NCBI GenBank assembly: GCA_963922455.1
Contig: CAWUIO010000003.1
Span: 62,001-126,000, forward strand
DNA from: CAWUIO01 sp963922455
Lineage (GTDB): Bacteria > Bacteroidota > Bacteroidia > Cytophagales > Microscillaceae
DNA: 64,000 nt
Reading direction: 5' to 3'
The notes beneath the pieces were generated by a model, which saw only the letters and a list, made by a program, of their open reading frames with translations, did no database searches and was not told the origin of the DNA. The stretch's first letter is position 1, and each line of letters begins with the position of its first letter. A program made the translations under genes and the position numbers. Positions 55,148-63,459 of the stretch are shown piece by piece.

Positions 55148-55286
55148 AAAACAGAAGAGAGAGCAGAAAAACGAGAGGAGAGACGAAAGTTAGAAACGGG
55201 ACGAAAAAATAGAATTGTAGACGAGGATCTTTGCAATAGCCTTTGGTTTTGGGCTTAGGCGCAGCCTAAGTTTATGGAACCCCTAG

Positions 55287-55300
55287 ACAGACCGGTTCGT
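55287..55300 (+). promoter_or_regulatory. Candidate TetR operator 1 (upstream of the regulator gene)
   Basis: ACAGACCGGTTCGT, 25 bases before the TetR gene. It matches operator 2 (55896) at 11 of 14 positions and is an imperfect inverted repeat, consistent with autoregulation. Confidence 0.6.
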
Positions 55301-55325
55301 TTATTAAAAAAAATAGAATAGAGCT

Positions 55326-55889
55326 ATGGCCAAACACTCTAAAGTACGACAGCGCATACTAGACACCGCTTCCCAACTTTTTTACAGACAGGGATACAAC
55401 CGCACCGGGATTGACCAGATTATTGCCGAAGCCCAAGTGGCCAAGGCGAGTTTATATTCTCACTTCCGCACCAAGGATGAACTTTGCCTTGCTTACTTGC
55501 AAAAAACAAACGATGAGTGGCTCAGCAGGTTGACCGCTTACTTAGAAGATCTTCCAAAAGGGGAAGCCAAAATCCTGGGCATATTTGACTGCATCCGTAC
55601 TGCCTATGAGCAGGAAAACTTTCGGGGTTGTTGGTGTGTGAATACCCTGGCCGAGGTATCCGATAGCCAGAAGCTTATCCAGGAAGAAATCCGAAAGCAG
55701 AAGGTAGCCCTCACCCAGTTCTTACGAACACTTCTGGAAGACAACTTCTCCCGCGAGATCAGCCATGCGCGCGTACATCAACTCTACTTACTCTACGAAG
55801 GTGCCATTAGTGAAAGTTTTCTCCACCAAGCGGATTGGCCTATTGAGGCCGCCAAAGGCTTAACGCAGGAACTTGTTAAAAATTTGTAA
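55326..55889 (+). CDS. TetR-family transcriptional regulator
   Basis: 187 residues. The N-terminal helix-turn-helix is RQRILDTASQLFYRQGYNRTGID ending KASLYSHFRTKDELCLAYL (about 7-50), typical of TetR. The C-terminal ligand domain has a Cys-containing FRGCWCVNTLAEV segment (two Cys near residue 100) that could sense electrophiles or thiols; this is speculation. Candidate operators lie upstream of it and of the AhpD-like gene that follows. Confidence 0.92.
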   Translation: MAKHSKVRQRILDTASQLFYRQGYNRTGIDQIIAEAQVAKASLYSHFRTKDELCLAYLQKTNDEWLSRLTAYLEDLPKGEAKILGIFDCIRTAYEQENFRGCWCVNTLAEVSDSQKLIQEEIRKQKVALTQFLRTLLEDNFSREISHARVHQLYLLYEGAISESFLHQADWPIEAAKGLTQELVKNL

Positions 55890-55895
55890 AATTGA

Positions 55896-55909
55896 ACAGA
55901 CCTGTCTGT
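55896..55909 (+). promoter_or_regulatory. Candidate TetR operator 2 (upstream of the AhpD-like gene)
   Basis: ACAGAC, CT, GTCTGT: a perfect 6-bp inverted repeat starting 7 bases after the TetR stop. A near-consensus -7 box (TAATATTG, 55920-55927) lies 10 bases downstream, so a bound repressor would block the promoter of the AhpD-like gene. Confidence 0.65.
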
Positions 55910-55971
55910 ATTGGTGTTGTAATATTGAACCTGATAATGAAACGCTTTTAATCCATTAAATACTCAAAGTC

Positions 55972-56523
55972 ATGTCACAACAAAGAATTGCCAATCTCGA
56001 GTTAGCCAATGCCCAAGGAGAATCCAAAGCCCTATTAGAAGGGGTACAGAAAACTTTGGGAACGCTTCCTAACCTAATTAAAGTAATGGCCAACTCGCCG
56101 GCTGTTTTGAAAAGCTACTTGGATATCAGTGGGAACCTGAAAAAAGGGACCTTCAATAACCAATTGCAGGAACAAATCGCGCTGGTAGTTTCCCAAGAAA
56201 ACACCTGTGACTACTGCTTGTCGGCTCACACTGCCATCGGTAAAATGAACAAATTGGATGATACAGAGATCCAAAAAAACCGAAAAGGTGAAGCCACAGA
56301 CGCCAAAGTACAGGCTGCCTTACAGTTTGCCAAAGTATTGGTAGAGAAAAAAGGCTTGGTCGGCCACGATGATCTAAAAACGGTACGAGAGGCCGGATAC
56401 GAAGAAGGACAAGTTTTAGAAATTGTACTAAACGTGGTAGCTACGTTCTTGACCAACTACATCAACCACGTAGCCGACACGGTGGTAGATTTTCCTTCGG
56501 TCAAAGCAGAAGATTTGGTTTAA
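55972..56523 (+). CDS. Carboxymuconolactone decarboxylase / AhpD-like protein
   Basis: 183 residues of the peroxidase-related AhpD superfamily. The active-site motif is TCDYCLSAHTAIG: a C-x2-C-x3-H arrangement (C79, C82, H86), as in AhpD alkylhydroperoxidases. Such proteins protect against peroxides or electrophiles. It follows a TetR gene with an intervening candidate operator, so it is probably repressed until an inducer appears. Confidence 0.88.
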   Translation: MSQQRIANLELANAQGESKALLEGVQKTLGTLPNLIKVMANSPAVLKSYLDISGNLKKGTFNNQLQEQIALVVSQENTCDYCLSAHTAIGKMNKLDDTEIQKNRKGEATDAKVQAALQFAKVLVEKKGLVGHDDLKTVREAGYEEGQVLEIVLNVVATFLTNYINHVADTVVDFPSVKAEDLV

Positions 56524-56548
56524 GCTTGCTTAGTTCATTTTTGAAAAG

Positions 56549-56573
56549 CCTGCCCCTTTTTGGGTAGGTTTTT
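56549..56573 (+). terminator. Intrinsic terminator after the AhpD-like gene
   Basis: CCTGCCC, CTTTTT, GGGTAGG hairpin (one G-T pair) followed by T residues, about 25 bases after the stop codon. Confidence 0.75.
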
Positions 56574-56627
56574 CTGCTTTAGTCTCCGATCAAACATCTC
56601 TCGCTTCTCTATTCTCTATTCTGTTTT

Positions 56628-56755
56628 GGCTTAGGGATAGAGCGGCCTGTTTGAGCTCGTGCAGGGCTGTGGGGAAAGGCAGCGAGTAGCGAAAGCCCGG
56701 CCCGCGCAACAAAACCTACTTTTGGGCCAAGAAATGCTCAACGCGGGAAAGCCCC
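56628..56755 (-). repeat. Dispersed structured repeat, copy 11 (subfamily A)
   Basis: On the minus strand: GGGGCTTT start, short stem CCCGCG/CGCGGG, core CCGGGCTTTCGCTACTCGC, then GAGCTCAAACAGGCCGC and the end CTATCCCTAAGCC, followed by AAAACAGAATAGAGA, a purine-rich tract like that after copy 10. Confidence 0.9.
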
Positions 56756-56791
56756 AGAATACGATTTTTTTTACACTAGGAATACCCAGGA

Positions 56792-57055
56792 CTAAGAGAT
56801 ATCCGCCCGAGGTAAGGAAGGTAAATTGGCCAGATTTTTTCGGTAGCGTTCTGTCTGGAAGGAAGCCCCTTTTTCCAGCATTTCGGCAATCTCAATCAAG
56901 AGGCATTGCCCCAACATTTCGCGGCAATGTGCCTCGGGCCAACCTACTGCTTGCAACCTTTGGTAGTGCTCGATAGCTTCGGGAGGCTCTCCCTTTTGGA
57001 TTTGTTCGCTTACGGCTTTCATAATTTGCTCCCGGAGGATTTGAGCTGCATCCAT
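56792..57055 (-). CDS. Small hypothetical protein
   Basis: 87 residues, helical and polar, with no signal peptide or TM segment; no family recognised. The sequence MDAAQILREQIMKAVSEQI, ending with LPSLPRADIS, reads like a real protein (Glu/Gln-rich amphipathic helices and few rare residues). It is convergent with the AhpD-like gene across repeat copy 11. Confidence 0.5.
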   Translation of the reverse strand: MDAAQILREQIMKAVSEQIQKGEPPEAIEHYQRLQAVGWPEAHCREMLGQCLLIEIAEMLEKGASFQTERYRKNLANLPSLPRADIS

Positions 57056-57174
57056 AAAGTATTGGTTTAAAGGAATTTTGGTTCATCTTCGTCCATTCGG
57101 CTAGTATTCTTTCTTTCCTTAGCTCCCGCTATTGCGCTTCCGCTTTTTTTTTCCTAAAATCGGATAAAAAACAC

Positions 57175-58614
57175 ATGCTTATGCCCAAGATATACCCCCT
57201 ACTCATACTAATGAGCCTAAGTTTGAGCGGCCTGATGGCTCAAAACAAAAAGAATGCCCTGGCCCATCTTGATAAAAATCGCGCAGAATACGAAAAGGTT
57301 GCCCAGCAAATTTGGGAATGGGCCGAACTGGGATATTTGGAAGACAAATCATCCTCGCTTCTGCAAAGTACCTTAGAAAAAGCCGGATTTCAAATTGAAA
57401 AAGGAGTGGCCGGAATCCCCACCGCCTTTGTGGCCAGTTATGGCAGTGGCAAGCCCGTAATTGGGATATTGGCCGAGTTTGATGCCTTACCGGGTATTTC
57501 GCAAGATAATGTCCCTGAAAAACAAGCCCGCAAAGGTTCTAATGCCGGACACGCCTGCGGTCATCACCTTTTTGGCACCGCCTCCTCGGCTGCCGCCATG
57601 GCCCTAAAAGACTACCTAGAAAAGAGCGGCAAAAAGGGCACTATCCGTTTGTACGGCACCCCGGCCGAAGAAGGGGGAGCCGGTAAAGTCTATATGGTAC
57701 GCGCCGGCCTGTTCTCGGATGTGGATGCGGTACTCCACTGGCACCCCGGAAGCCGTAATGATGCCAGCGCGGGATCCTCCCTTGCCAATAAATCGGCCAA
57801 GTTTCGTTTTTATGGTACGGCCTCCCACGCGGCGGCGGCTCCCCAAAATGGCCGCTCTGCCTTGGATGCGGTAGAAGCCATGAACTTTATGGTCAATATG
57901 ATGCGGGAGCATATCCCAGAAAAAAGCCGTATGCACTACGTAATTACCCGAGGGGGAGAAGCTCCCAATGTAGTCCCAGCCTTTGCTGAGGTATATTATT
58001 ATATTCGGCATCCCGAACGGGAGGTGGTACAGCGTAATTTTGACTGGGTAGTCAAAGCCGCCGAAGGAGCTGCCATCGGCACGGAAACCCGCATGGATTA
58101 TGAAGTAATTCATGGGGTTTACAACCTAAAACCCAATGGGGTCCTCGCCGAACTTGTGCATAAAAATATGGAATCCCTGGGCGGTTTTGAATATACTCCC
58201 GAAGAAAAAGCCTTTGCCGAAAAAATTAAGCAGAGTTTTCCCAAGCACCGCCAACAAGACCTCAACCTGGTTACTCAGGTAAACTCATTCTCCGTATCCG
58301 AGGATGCCTTTCCGGGTTCTACCGATGTGGGAGATATCAGTTGGGTCGTACCCACGGCTGGCCTGTCTACCGCGACCTGGGTACCGGGTACTTCCGCCCA
58401 TAGTTGGCAAGCGGTGGCCGCTGGGGGTATGAGTATTGGCCATAAAGGCATGATGCTAGCGGCCAAAACCCTGGCAATCACCGGGATTGACCTCTTTGAA
58501 GCCCCCGCTATCATCGAGAAAGCTCAAAAAGAACTGGATGAGCGGGTCGGGGCCAATTTTGAATACACGCCTCTCCTGGGCAAGCGAAAACCGCCATTGG
58601 ATTATCGCAAATAA
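57175..58614 (+). CDS. Secreted M20-family amidohydrolase (AbgB-like)
   Basis: 479 residues (or 477 from the ATG at 57181). Signal peptide LLILMSLSLSGLMAQ. M20 zinc-peptidase motifs are FDALPG (107-ish), GHACGHHLFG (125-134), GTPAEEGGAGK with the catalytic Glu pair, and a late HSW. The pattern resembles the p-aminobenzoyl-glutamate hydrolase B / aminoacylase branch. It hydrolyses an amide bond in the periplasm; the substrate is uncertain. Confidence 0.88.
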   Translation: MLMPKIYPLLILMSLSLSGLMAQNKKNALAHLDKNRAEYEKVAQQIWEWAELGYLEDKSSSLLQSTLEKAGFQIEKGVAGIPTAFVASYGSGKPVIGILAEFDALPGISQDNVPEKQARKGSNAGHACGHHLFGTASSAAAMALKDYLEKSGKKGTIRLYGTPAEEGGAGKVYMVRAGLFSDVDAVLHWHPGSRNDASAGSSLANKSAKFRFYGTASHAAAAPQNGRSALDAVEAMNFMVNMMREHIPEKSRMHYVITRGGEAPNVVPAFAEVYYYIRHPEREVVQRNFDWVVKAAEGAAIGTETRMDYEVIHGVYNLKPNGVLAELVHKNMESLGGFEYTPEEKAFAEKIKQSFPKHRQQDLNLVTQVNSFSVSEDAFPGSTDVGDISWVVPTAGLSTATWVPGTSAHSWQAVAAGGMSIGHKGMMLAAKTLAITGIDLFEAPAIIEKAQKELDERVGANFEYTPLLGKRKPPLDYRK

Positions 58615-58622
58615 TTTCAAGC

Positions 58623-58653
58623 AAAAAGGCCGGTTGAAAAACCGGCCTTTTTT
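58623..58653. terminator. Bidirectional intrinsic terminator
   Basis: AAAAAGGCCGGTT, GAAA, AACCGGCCTTTTTT: a strong symmetric hairpin with A and T runs, between the convergent amidohydrolase and phosphatase genes. Confidence 0.9.
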
Positions 58654-58657
58654 CATG

Positions 58658-60532
58658 CTATCGTAACTCTAGCTCATCAATTTCATTTAAGGTGTCTGGG
58701 TTTAATACCTTCATACGTAGCTTCTTTCCGTCCACATAAAAGAGGCAAAGGGCATTCTCAACGCTAAAGGATTGCGTAAAAGCACTCCAAGGCAGTTTTT
58801 CTTGGGCATAATAGGGTGCCCCCGAAGCTCCATTGTTAATTTGATAGATAGGCCGGGAGATCTTTAATTTGGGATGGGGGTATTCCTCTGGATAAATCGG
58901 AACCTCTGGAGTCAGTTTTAACCAATTGTAGTTGTGCTCATCTCCGGTAAGGACGGCAATCACTTTTGTGCTTTGATTGATTAAAATGTCCAGATACTCG
59001 TCCCGACGCTGGATAATCCCCTTTTCTACCGGCTTCCCGGCAATGTAAGGCCGTTTTTCATTATTTCCGGAGTACCACATATCGTCTCGGCTGTGCCCAC
59101 CATTCGGAAATACGGGGGTGTGTTGGGTCACGAAGACGTGGTCGATTGCCTCATTTTCTTCCAGTTCCAAAACCGTCTTTTGGAGCCAGTCCAACTGATT
59201 ATCCATCATATAGCCGTGCAATCCTCCACTGGAACTGGGGTTTCGGCTCAAAGAAGGAGCATACCAATAATCGCTGTTCATCACGATGACCGCTATATTG
59301 TCATAGGTGTAGTAAAATACGGTTTCATCATAACTCGGAAAATCAATTGCATTAGGGTCGGGATCATAGGCACTGCCGTCTTCACTGCTCGGGCCATTCA
59401 CGGGGTTGACAAAGGCTCTACGCATGGCCGCCTCGGCCGACTCCGTCTCGTAAGGAAATTTATCTACAAAGCCCATCCAGCGCCCTTCCTGGTCTTCAAA
59501 TTTATATCCTAAGGCCTCATGATTGCCTTGCCCTACATTAAAAGGGATGTAGTGCCAAAAAGGCTCTACCGCTTTTTTCCAATTGGTATATTGTAGCAAC
59601 TGCTCTTCCATGGTGGTGAGATGGCCATTAATCATATCGCCGCTAAACTGCACAAAACGCGCTTCTTGCTGGTAGGCCAGGGCCGCCATTTTCTTGATAA
59701 TGTAGGCATTGGCCCCGTAAATTTTGCGTTCTCCCCCCCCTGTAGCGTGCCGGCTATCGCTGGTATAGCCAAAGACGAAGGGTTTTCTCGTTCCTGGCGC
59801 CGGCGCGGTTCTCAAAGAATATTGCTGGGTAAAATCTCCGTAGCGAACCGTATAGGGGTATTCGGTATCGGCTTGTAGTTGGCCTATCTCAAGCTCGTGG
59901 TGTGTAAGCGCTTTGGGGTCTTGCACCGTTTTCCCGCCAATTTCTACCGAAGCTTGTACTGGCTGACTGGTCTCAAACCATACTACCACCCGGTCGGGTT
60001 CCAGTTTATTGACATAGGGCCCTTCGTAAAGCGTGGGCGCTATGGCAAAAGGCCCCTTACCTGTCACCGATACTTCGCCTTCAAAAACCACCATGCCTTC
60101 CGTATCGGCTAGGCGGTAGCCCAGGGTAAACTGTCCTTTTTCTGACCATCCCACAAAATCGTAGGGATACCGAAAATTACGCTTGATATCGATGTCTACT
60201 TTCCCCTCTTGTAAGTCCCGGGTAAAACGAAAAACGGGCAAGGGGTGAGGGGCTTGACCGTAGGGGATCATCCCATAGGTAATCGTGCCTTCAAAATCAC
60301 CAAAATCTAAGCTAAGGCCCTTTTCGCTCCCCTTAGGATTGCCTAACAGTTGCTGAATGGTGTATCGAGGACCTTCTGTATTGGCGTAATACCGTTCTTG
60401 GTCCATCGACAGATAGAGTTTGCCCTCCTGGTCGTAGGCCAATTGGCTGTACGAGGCCGGGATACGGGGGTTTTGCCCCCACAGAGATAATGCGAGGCTC
60501 GTCATAAGCCCGATCAAAAATATACGTTTCAT
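58658..60532 (-). CDS. Secreted purple-acid-phosphatase-like metallophosphoesterase
   Basis: 624 residues from the ATG at 60532 (MKRIFLIGLMTS). An in-frame ATG at 60562 adds ten residues without signal character. Signal peptide ends LSLWGQ. A beta-rich N-terminal part (30-250; VVWFETSQPVQASVEI, Fn3-like) as in purple acid phosphatases precedes the catalytic domain. Metal ligands are visible in FVQFSGDMINGHL, NVGQGNHEALG, VFVTQHTPVFPNGGH and AVLTGDEHNYNWL. It likely hydrolyses phosphate esters outside the cytoplasm. Confidence 0.85.
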   Translation of the reverse strand: MKRIFLIGLMTSLALSLWGQNPRIPASYSQLAYDQEGKLYLSMDQERYYANTEGPRYTIQQLLGNPKGSEKGLSLDFGDFEGTITYGMIPYGQAPHPLPVFRFTRDLQEGKVDIDIKRNFRYPYDFVGWSEKGQFTLGYRLADTEGMVVFEGEVSVTGKGPFAIAPTLYEGPYVNKLEPDRVVVWFETSQPVQASVEIGGKTVQDPKALTHHELEIGQLQADTEYPYTVRYGDFTQQYSLRTAPAPGTRKPFVFGYTSDSRHATGGGERKIYGANAYIIKKMAALAYQQEARFVQFSGDMINGHLTTMEEQLLQYTNWKKAVEPFWHYIPFNVGQGNHEALGYKFEDQEGRWMGFVDKFPYETESAEAAMRRAFVNPVNGPSSEDGSAYDPDPNAIDFPSYDETVFYYTYDNIAVIVMNSDYWYAPSLSRNPSSSGGLHGYMMDNQLDWLQKTVLELEENEAIDHVFVTQHTPVFPNGGHSRDDMWYSGNNEKRPYIAGKPVEKGIIQRRDEYLDILINQSTKVIAVLTGDEHNYNWLKLTPEVPIYPEEYPHPKLKISRPIYQINNGASGAPYYAQEKLPWSAFTQSFSVENALCLFYVDGKKLRMKVLNPDTLNEIDELELR

Positions 60533-60610
60533 CATGAATGGGTAAATCTTGCTTAGGCTCACAAATTACGAAGCATTCTAGAGATGCCCTAAGTATAGTA
60601 CGCCTATTTT

Positions 60611-60743
60611 GGGGCTGCCCCGGGCCAAAAGAAATTTAGAACTTACTTGCCCCTAGGTGCCCGGGCCCGGGTCGGGCTTTCGCTACTCGCCTACCTCCCG
60701 CAGGGCCAAAACGGGCTCAAACAGGCCGCTCTATCCCTCAGCC
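60611..60743 (+). repeat. Dispersed structured repeat, copy 12 (subfamily A)
   Basis: GGGGCTGCC start, stem CCCGGGCC/GGCCCGGG, core TCGGGCTTTCGCTACTCGCC, then ACGGGCTCAAACAGGCCGC and the end CTATCCCTCAGCC. It sits between divergent genes (440-base gap). A purine-rich tract with GGGAACCGGGA and AGAGAAGAGAG follows at 60744-60800. Confidence 0.92.
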
Positions 60744-60972
60744 GAAGAAGGGAACCGGGAACTGAGAAACGGGACCAGAGGGCAGAGAAGAGAGCGGAGG
60801 GATTAATTTTCGATGAGATTATTGAGGGGACATTTCATCGCTATTCGTGGGGAAGTACCTACGTCCCTGAGCTTGCTTGGTTTAGTCTAAAATAATTTGC
60901 CTTGTTATGATCCTTGATCTACCTTAGTTACTCAAGTAGATGGTCTAAAAAACATATTTAAATCTATTTTTT

Positions 60973-61977
60973 ATGAACGTACAAGCGTATGCGGCTTTTG
61001 AGGCTAAGGGGGAGTTTAAACCCTTCGAATACGAATTACCTGCCCTAAAACACGATGAAGTAGATCTGGAGGTACTCTACAATGGAATTTGCCATAGTGA
61101 TATGAGCATGCTAGACAATGACTGGGGTTTTACCCGGTATCCTTTTGTGCCGGGCCACGAGGTGGTTGGAAAAGTCATGGCTAAGGGAGATGCCGTTAGC
61201 CACATAGAAATAGGCCAAACCGTCGGACTCGGTTGGACGGCTTATTCTTGTATGACCTGTGATCAGTGCATGGGCGGCGACCACAATATGTGTAGCAACT
61301 CTGTAGGCACCATTACCGGGCGGCACGGAGGTTTTGCCGATAAAGTCCGGGCTCAGGCCAGTTGGGTATTTCCAATACCCGAGAGCATGGACTTGCTCAG
61401 TGCCGGCCCTTTATTTTGTGGAGGGATTACGGTGTTCAACCCTTTGATTCAAAACCAAATCTCTCCCATGCAGCACGTCGGCGTGGTGGGTATTGGTGGG
61501 CTGGGCCATATGGCCTTAGGTTTTCTCAAACATTGGGGATGTGAAGTGACGGCTTTTTCTACCAGTCCTAGTAAAGAAGACGAGGCAAGACAAATGGGCG
61601 CCCATAACTTTGTGGCCACGCACGATCCCGAAGCCTTGAAAAAATTACGCGGCCAGTTTGACCTCATTATCGATACAGTCAATGTTGAATTGGACTGGGA
61701 TGCTTATATCAACATGCTCAAAGCCCGGGGAACCTTACACATTGTGGGAGCCGCCCCCAAAGTGACCGCATCTATCTTTCCTTTGATAGGACAACAACGT
61801 AAAATCACCGCATCTCCCACGGGTAGTCCTTTGGGTATCCGTGAGATGTTACGCTTTGCCGCCCGACACGGGGTGCAGCCTATCATTGAAACCTTCAAGC
61901 TGTCCCAAGTAAACGAAGCCATGGAAAAGTTACGAAATGGCAAGCCCCGTTATAGGATTGTTTTGGAGCGGGATTAG
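60973..61977 (+). CDS. Zinc-dependent alcohol dehydrogenase (cinnamyl-alcohol-dehydrogenase / YahK type)
   Basis: 334 residues. Catalytic zinc ligands are C40 (NGICHSDM) and H62-E63 (VPGHEVVG). Structural zinc cysteines are C93, C96, C99 and C107 (SCMTCDQCMGGDHNMC). The NAD(P)-binding VGIGGLGHMALGF is present, with AFSTSPSKEDEA after it, suggesting NADP(H) preference as in YahK-type enzymes. It reduces aldehydes or oxidises primary alcohols in the cytoplasm; the substrate is not known. Confidence 0.93.
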   Translation: MNVQAYAAFEAKGEFKPFEYELPALKHDEVDLEVLYNGICHSDMSMLDNDWGFTRYPFVPGHEVVGKVMAKGDAVSHIEIGQTVGLGWTAYSCMTCDQCMGGDHNMCSNSVGTITGRHGGFADKVRAQASWVFPIPESMDLLSAGPLFCGGITVFNPLIQNQISPMQHVGVVGIGGLGHMALGFLKHWGCEVTAFSTSPSKEDEARQMGAHNFVATHDPEALKKLRGQFDLIIDTVNVELDWDAYINMLKARGTLHIVGAAPKVTASIFPLIGQQRKITASPTGSPLGIREMLRFAARHGVQPIIETFKLSQVNEAMEKLRNGKPRYRIVLERD

Positions 61978-62143
61978 GGTAATAAGAAACTGTTTAAAAT
62001 GGTATGGGCAGCTCAGGCCCATTTGTTGGGCCCCTGTTATCCCCAGGGAAAGGCATAAGAAATGCCTTAAAAAATTCGCTTCAAAGGATTTGCGGGCGAG
62101 CCAAAATCTCTGCCCACTTTTCTTTGCCCGGGCCTTTTCTAAA

Positions 62144-62274
62144 GGCTTAGGGATGGAACGGCATGTTTGAGCTCGTGTTGGCCCGTGGGGAGAGGCAGCG
62201 AGTAGTGACAGCCCGACCCCGGCCGGCACTATTTATTATAGTGGCCAGCCCATTTTAAGGCCGGGGGAAGCCCC
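62144..62274 (-). repeat. Dispersed structured repeat, copy 13 (subfamily A)
   Basis: On the minus strand: GGGGCTTCC start, stem CCCCGGCC/GGCCGGGG, core TCGGGCTGTCACTACTCGC, then GAGCTCAAACATGCCG and the end TCCATCCCTAAGCC. Its first base overlaps the TAG stop codon of ltaE. It lies between convergent genes. Confidence 0.92.
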
Positions 62275-63332
62275 TAAATTTTGGGACTGGGAGCAGCTTT
62301 TACGGGTTCGTAATAATCCATCACTTTGAGGAGGTATTCTAGTTGGGTATCGTCAAAATCTAAGTGGGTGACGATGCGGAGTTCGCGGTCCATGGTACCC
62401 AAGAGCACCCCCTGCTCGCGGCAGTGCTGCATAAAAGGCTGGATGTCGGCAGGGTCGGCCATTTTAAAGATCACGATATTGGTGTCCACGGGGAGGATTT
62501 TTTCTACATAAGGCTTTTCGCGGATATGCTCGGCAATGGTTTGCGCCCTTTGGTGGTCTTCGGCTAGGCGGTGTATGTGGTGGTCTAGAGCGTAGATGCC
62601 CGCCGCCGCCAGATAGCCAGCTTGGCGCATCCCCCCTCCCAGGACTTTCCGGATGCGTTTGGTCTTGCGAATTACCGCTTCGCTGCCCAATAACAAGGAA
62701 CCCACGGGGCAACCTAAGCCTTTGGAGAGGCATATCGAAATGGTATCAAAGAGTTGCCCATAGTCTCGCGGGTCTTCGTTTTGAGCCACCAGGGCATTGA
62801 ATAAGCGGGCTCCGTCTAGGTGCATGGCAAGTTGGTGGGTTTGGGCTGCTTGATGAATGGCCCGAATTTCTTGAACCGTGTAACAGGCTCCTCCGCCCCG
62901 GTTGACGGTATTTTCGAGTCCGACCAATCGGCTCAGGGGGAAGTGTACATTGTCGGGGTTGATGTTGTCGCTGACATCTTGGGGCTTGAGTTTGCCCCGT
63001 TCGGCCTCGATCAATTTGACCGAAATGGCTGAGTTGAAAAAGAGCCCCCCACCTTCGTATTTATAAATGTGAGAGCCTTTGTAGCAAATTACCTCATCTT
63101 GAGGTTGGGTAAGGGCTTTGATTCCGATTTGATTGGTCATGGTGCCCGAGGGGCAAAAGAGGGCCGCATCCATGCCAAACAAATCGGCTATTTTCTCTTG
63201 TAATTGGTTAATACTGGGGTCTTCTTCGTATACATCATCGCCTACGGGGGCCGAAAACATAGCTTCTTTCATTTCGGGGGTGGGCCGGGTGACCGTATCG
63301 CTGCGGAGATCTACTTGCATTTGGGATTGCAT
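62274..63332 (-). CDS. ltaE: Low-specificity L-threonine aldolase
   Basis: 352 residues. A PLP-dependent fold type I enzyme that splits L-threonine or L-allo-threonine into glycine and acetaldehyde. The N-terminal signature is [24 protein letters not shown] carries the catalytic His (H88), [11 protein letters not shown] the PLP-contacting Asp and Arg, and [16 protein letters not shown] the PLP lysine (K204). A second in-frame ATG five codons in (MQVDLRSD) could also be the start. Confidence 0.95.
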   Translation of the reverse strand: MQSQMQVDLRSDTVTRPTPEMKEAMFSAPVGDDVYEEDPSINQLQEKIADLFGMDAALFCPSGTMTNQIGIKALTQPQDEVICYKGSHIYKYEGGGLFFNSAISVKLIEAERGKLKPQDVSDNINPDNVHFPLSRLVGLENTVNRGGGACYTVQEIRAIHQAAQTHQLAMHLDGARLFNALVAQNEDPRDYGQLFDTISICLSKGLGCPVGSLLLGSEAVIRKTKRIRKVLGGGMRQAGYLAAAGIYALDHHIHRLAEDHQRAQTIAEHIREKPYVEKILPVDTNIVIFKMADPADIQPFMQHCREQGVLLGTMDRELRIVTHLDFDDTQLEYLLKVMDYYEPVKAAPSPKI

Positions 63333-63360
63333 TTGGGTTATTTTGGATAAAAATACGAAT

Positions 63361-63440
63361 TAGAGCAGAGAGTTGAGAGGAGAGAAGAGAGATTTTTTGG
63401 AAGTAGGGAGAGGGAACCGGGAGGCGGGACAGGTTTGGTA
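63361..63440. repeat. Purine-rich GAGA-type intergenic tract
   Basis: AGAGCAGAGAGTTGAGAGG, AGAAGAGAG and GAGGGAACCGGGAGGCGGGAC. It shares GGGAACCGGGA and AGAGAAGAGAG with the tract after repeat copy 12, but has no GGGGCTT/AAGCC repeat next to it. Confidence 0.5.
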
Positions 63441-63459
63441 GCAAATACAACTAGAGCTT

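Noticed and set aside
4278..62274. CRISPR array or integron attC sites as explanation of the repeats
   Set aside because: The copies are kilobases apart, lie in both orientations beside ordinary chromosomal genes, have no spacers or cas genes, and lack the attC core sites and an integrase.
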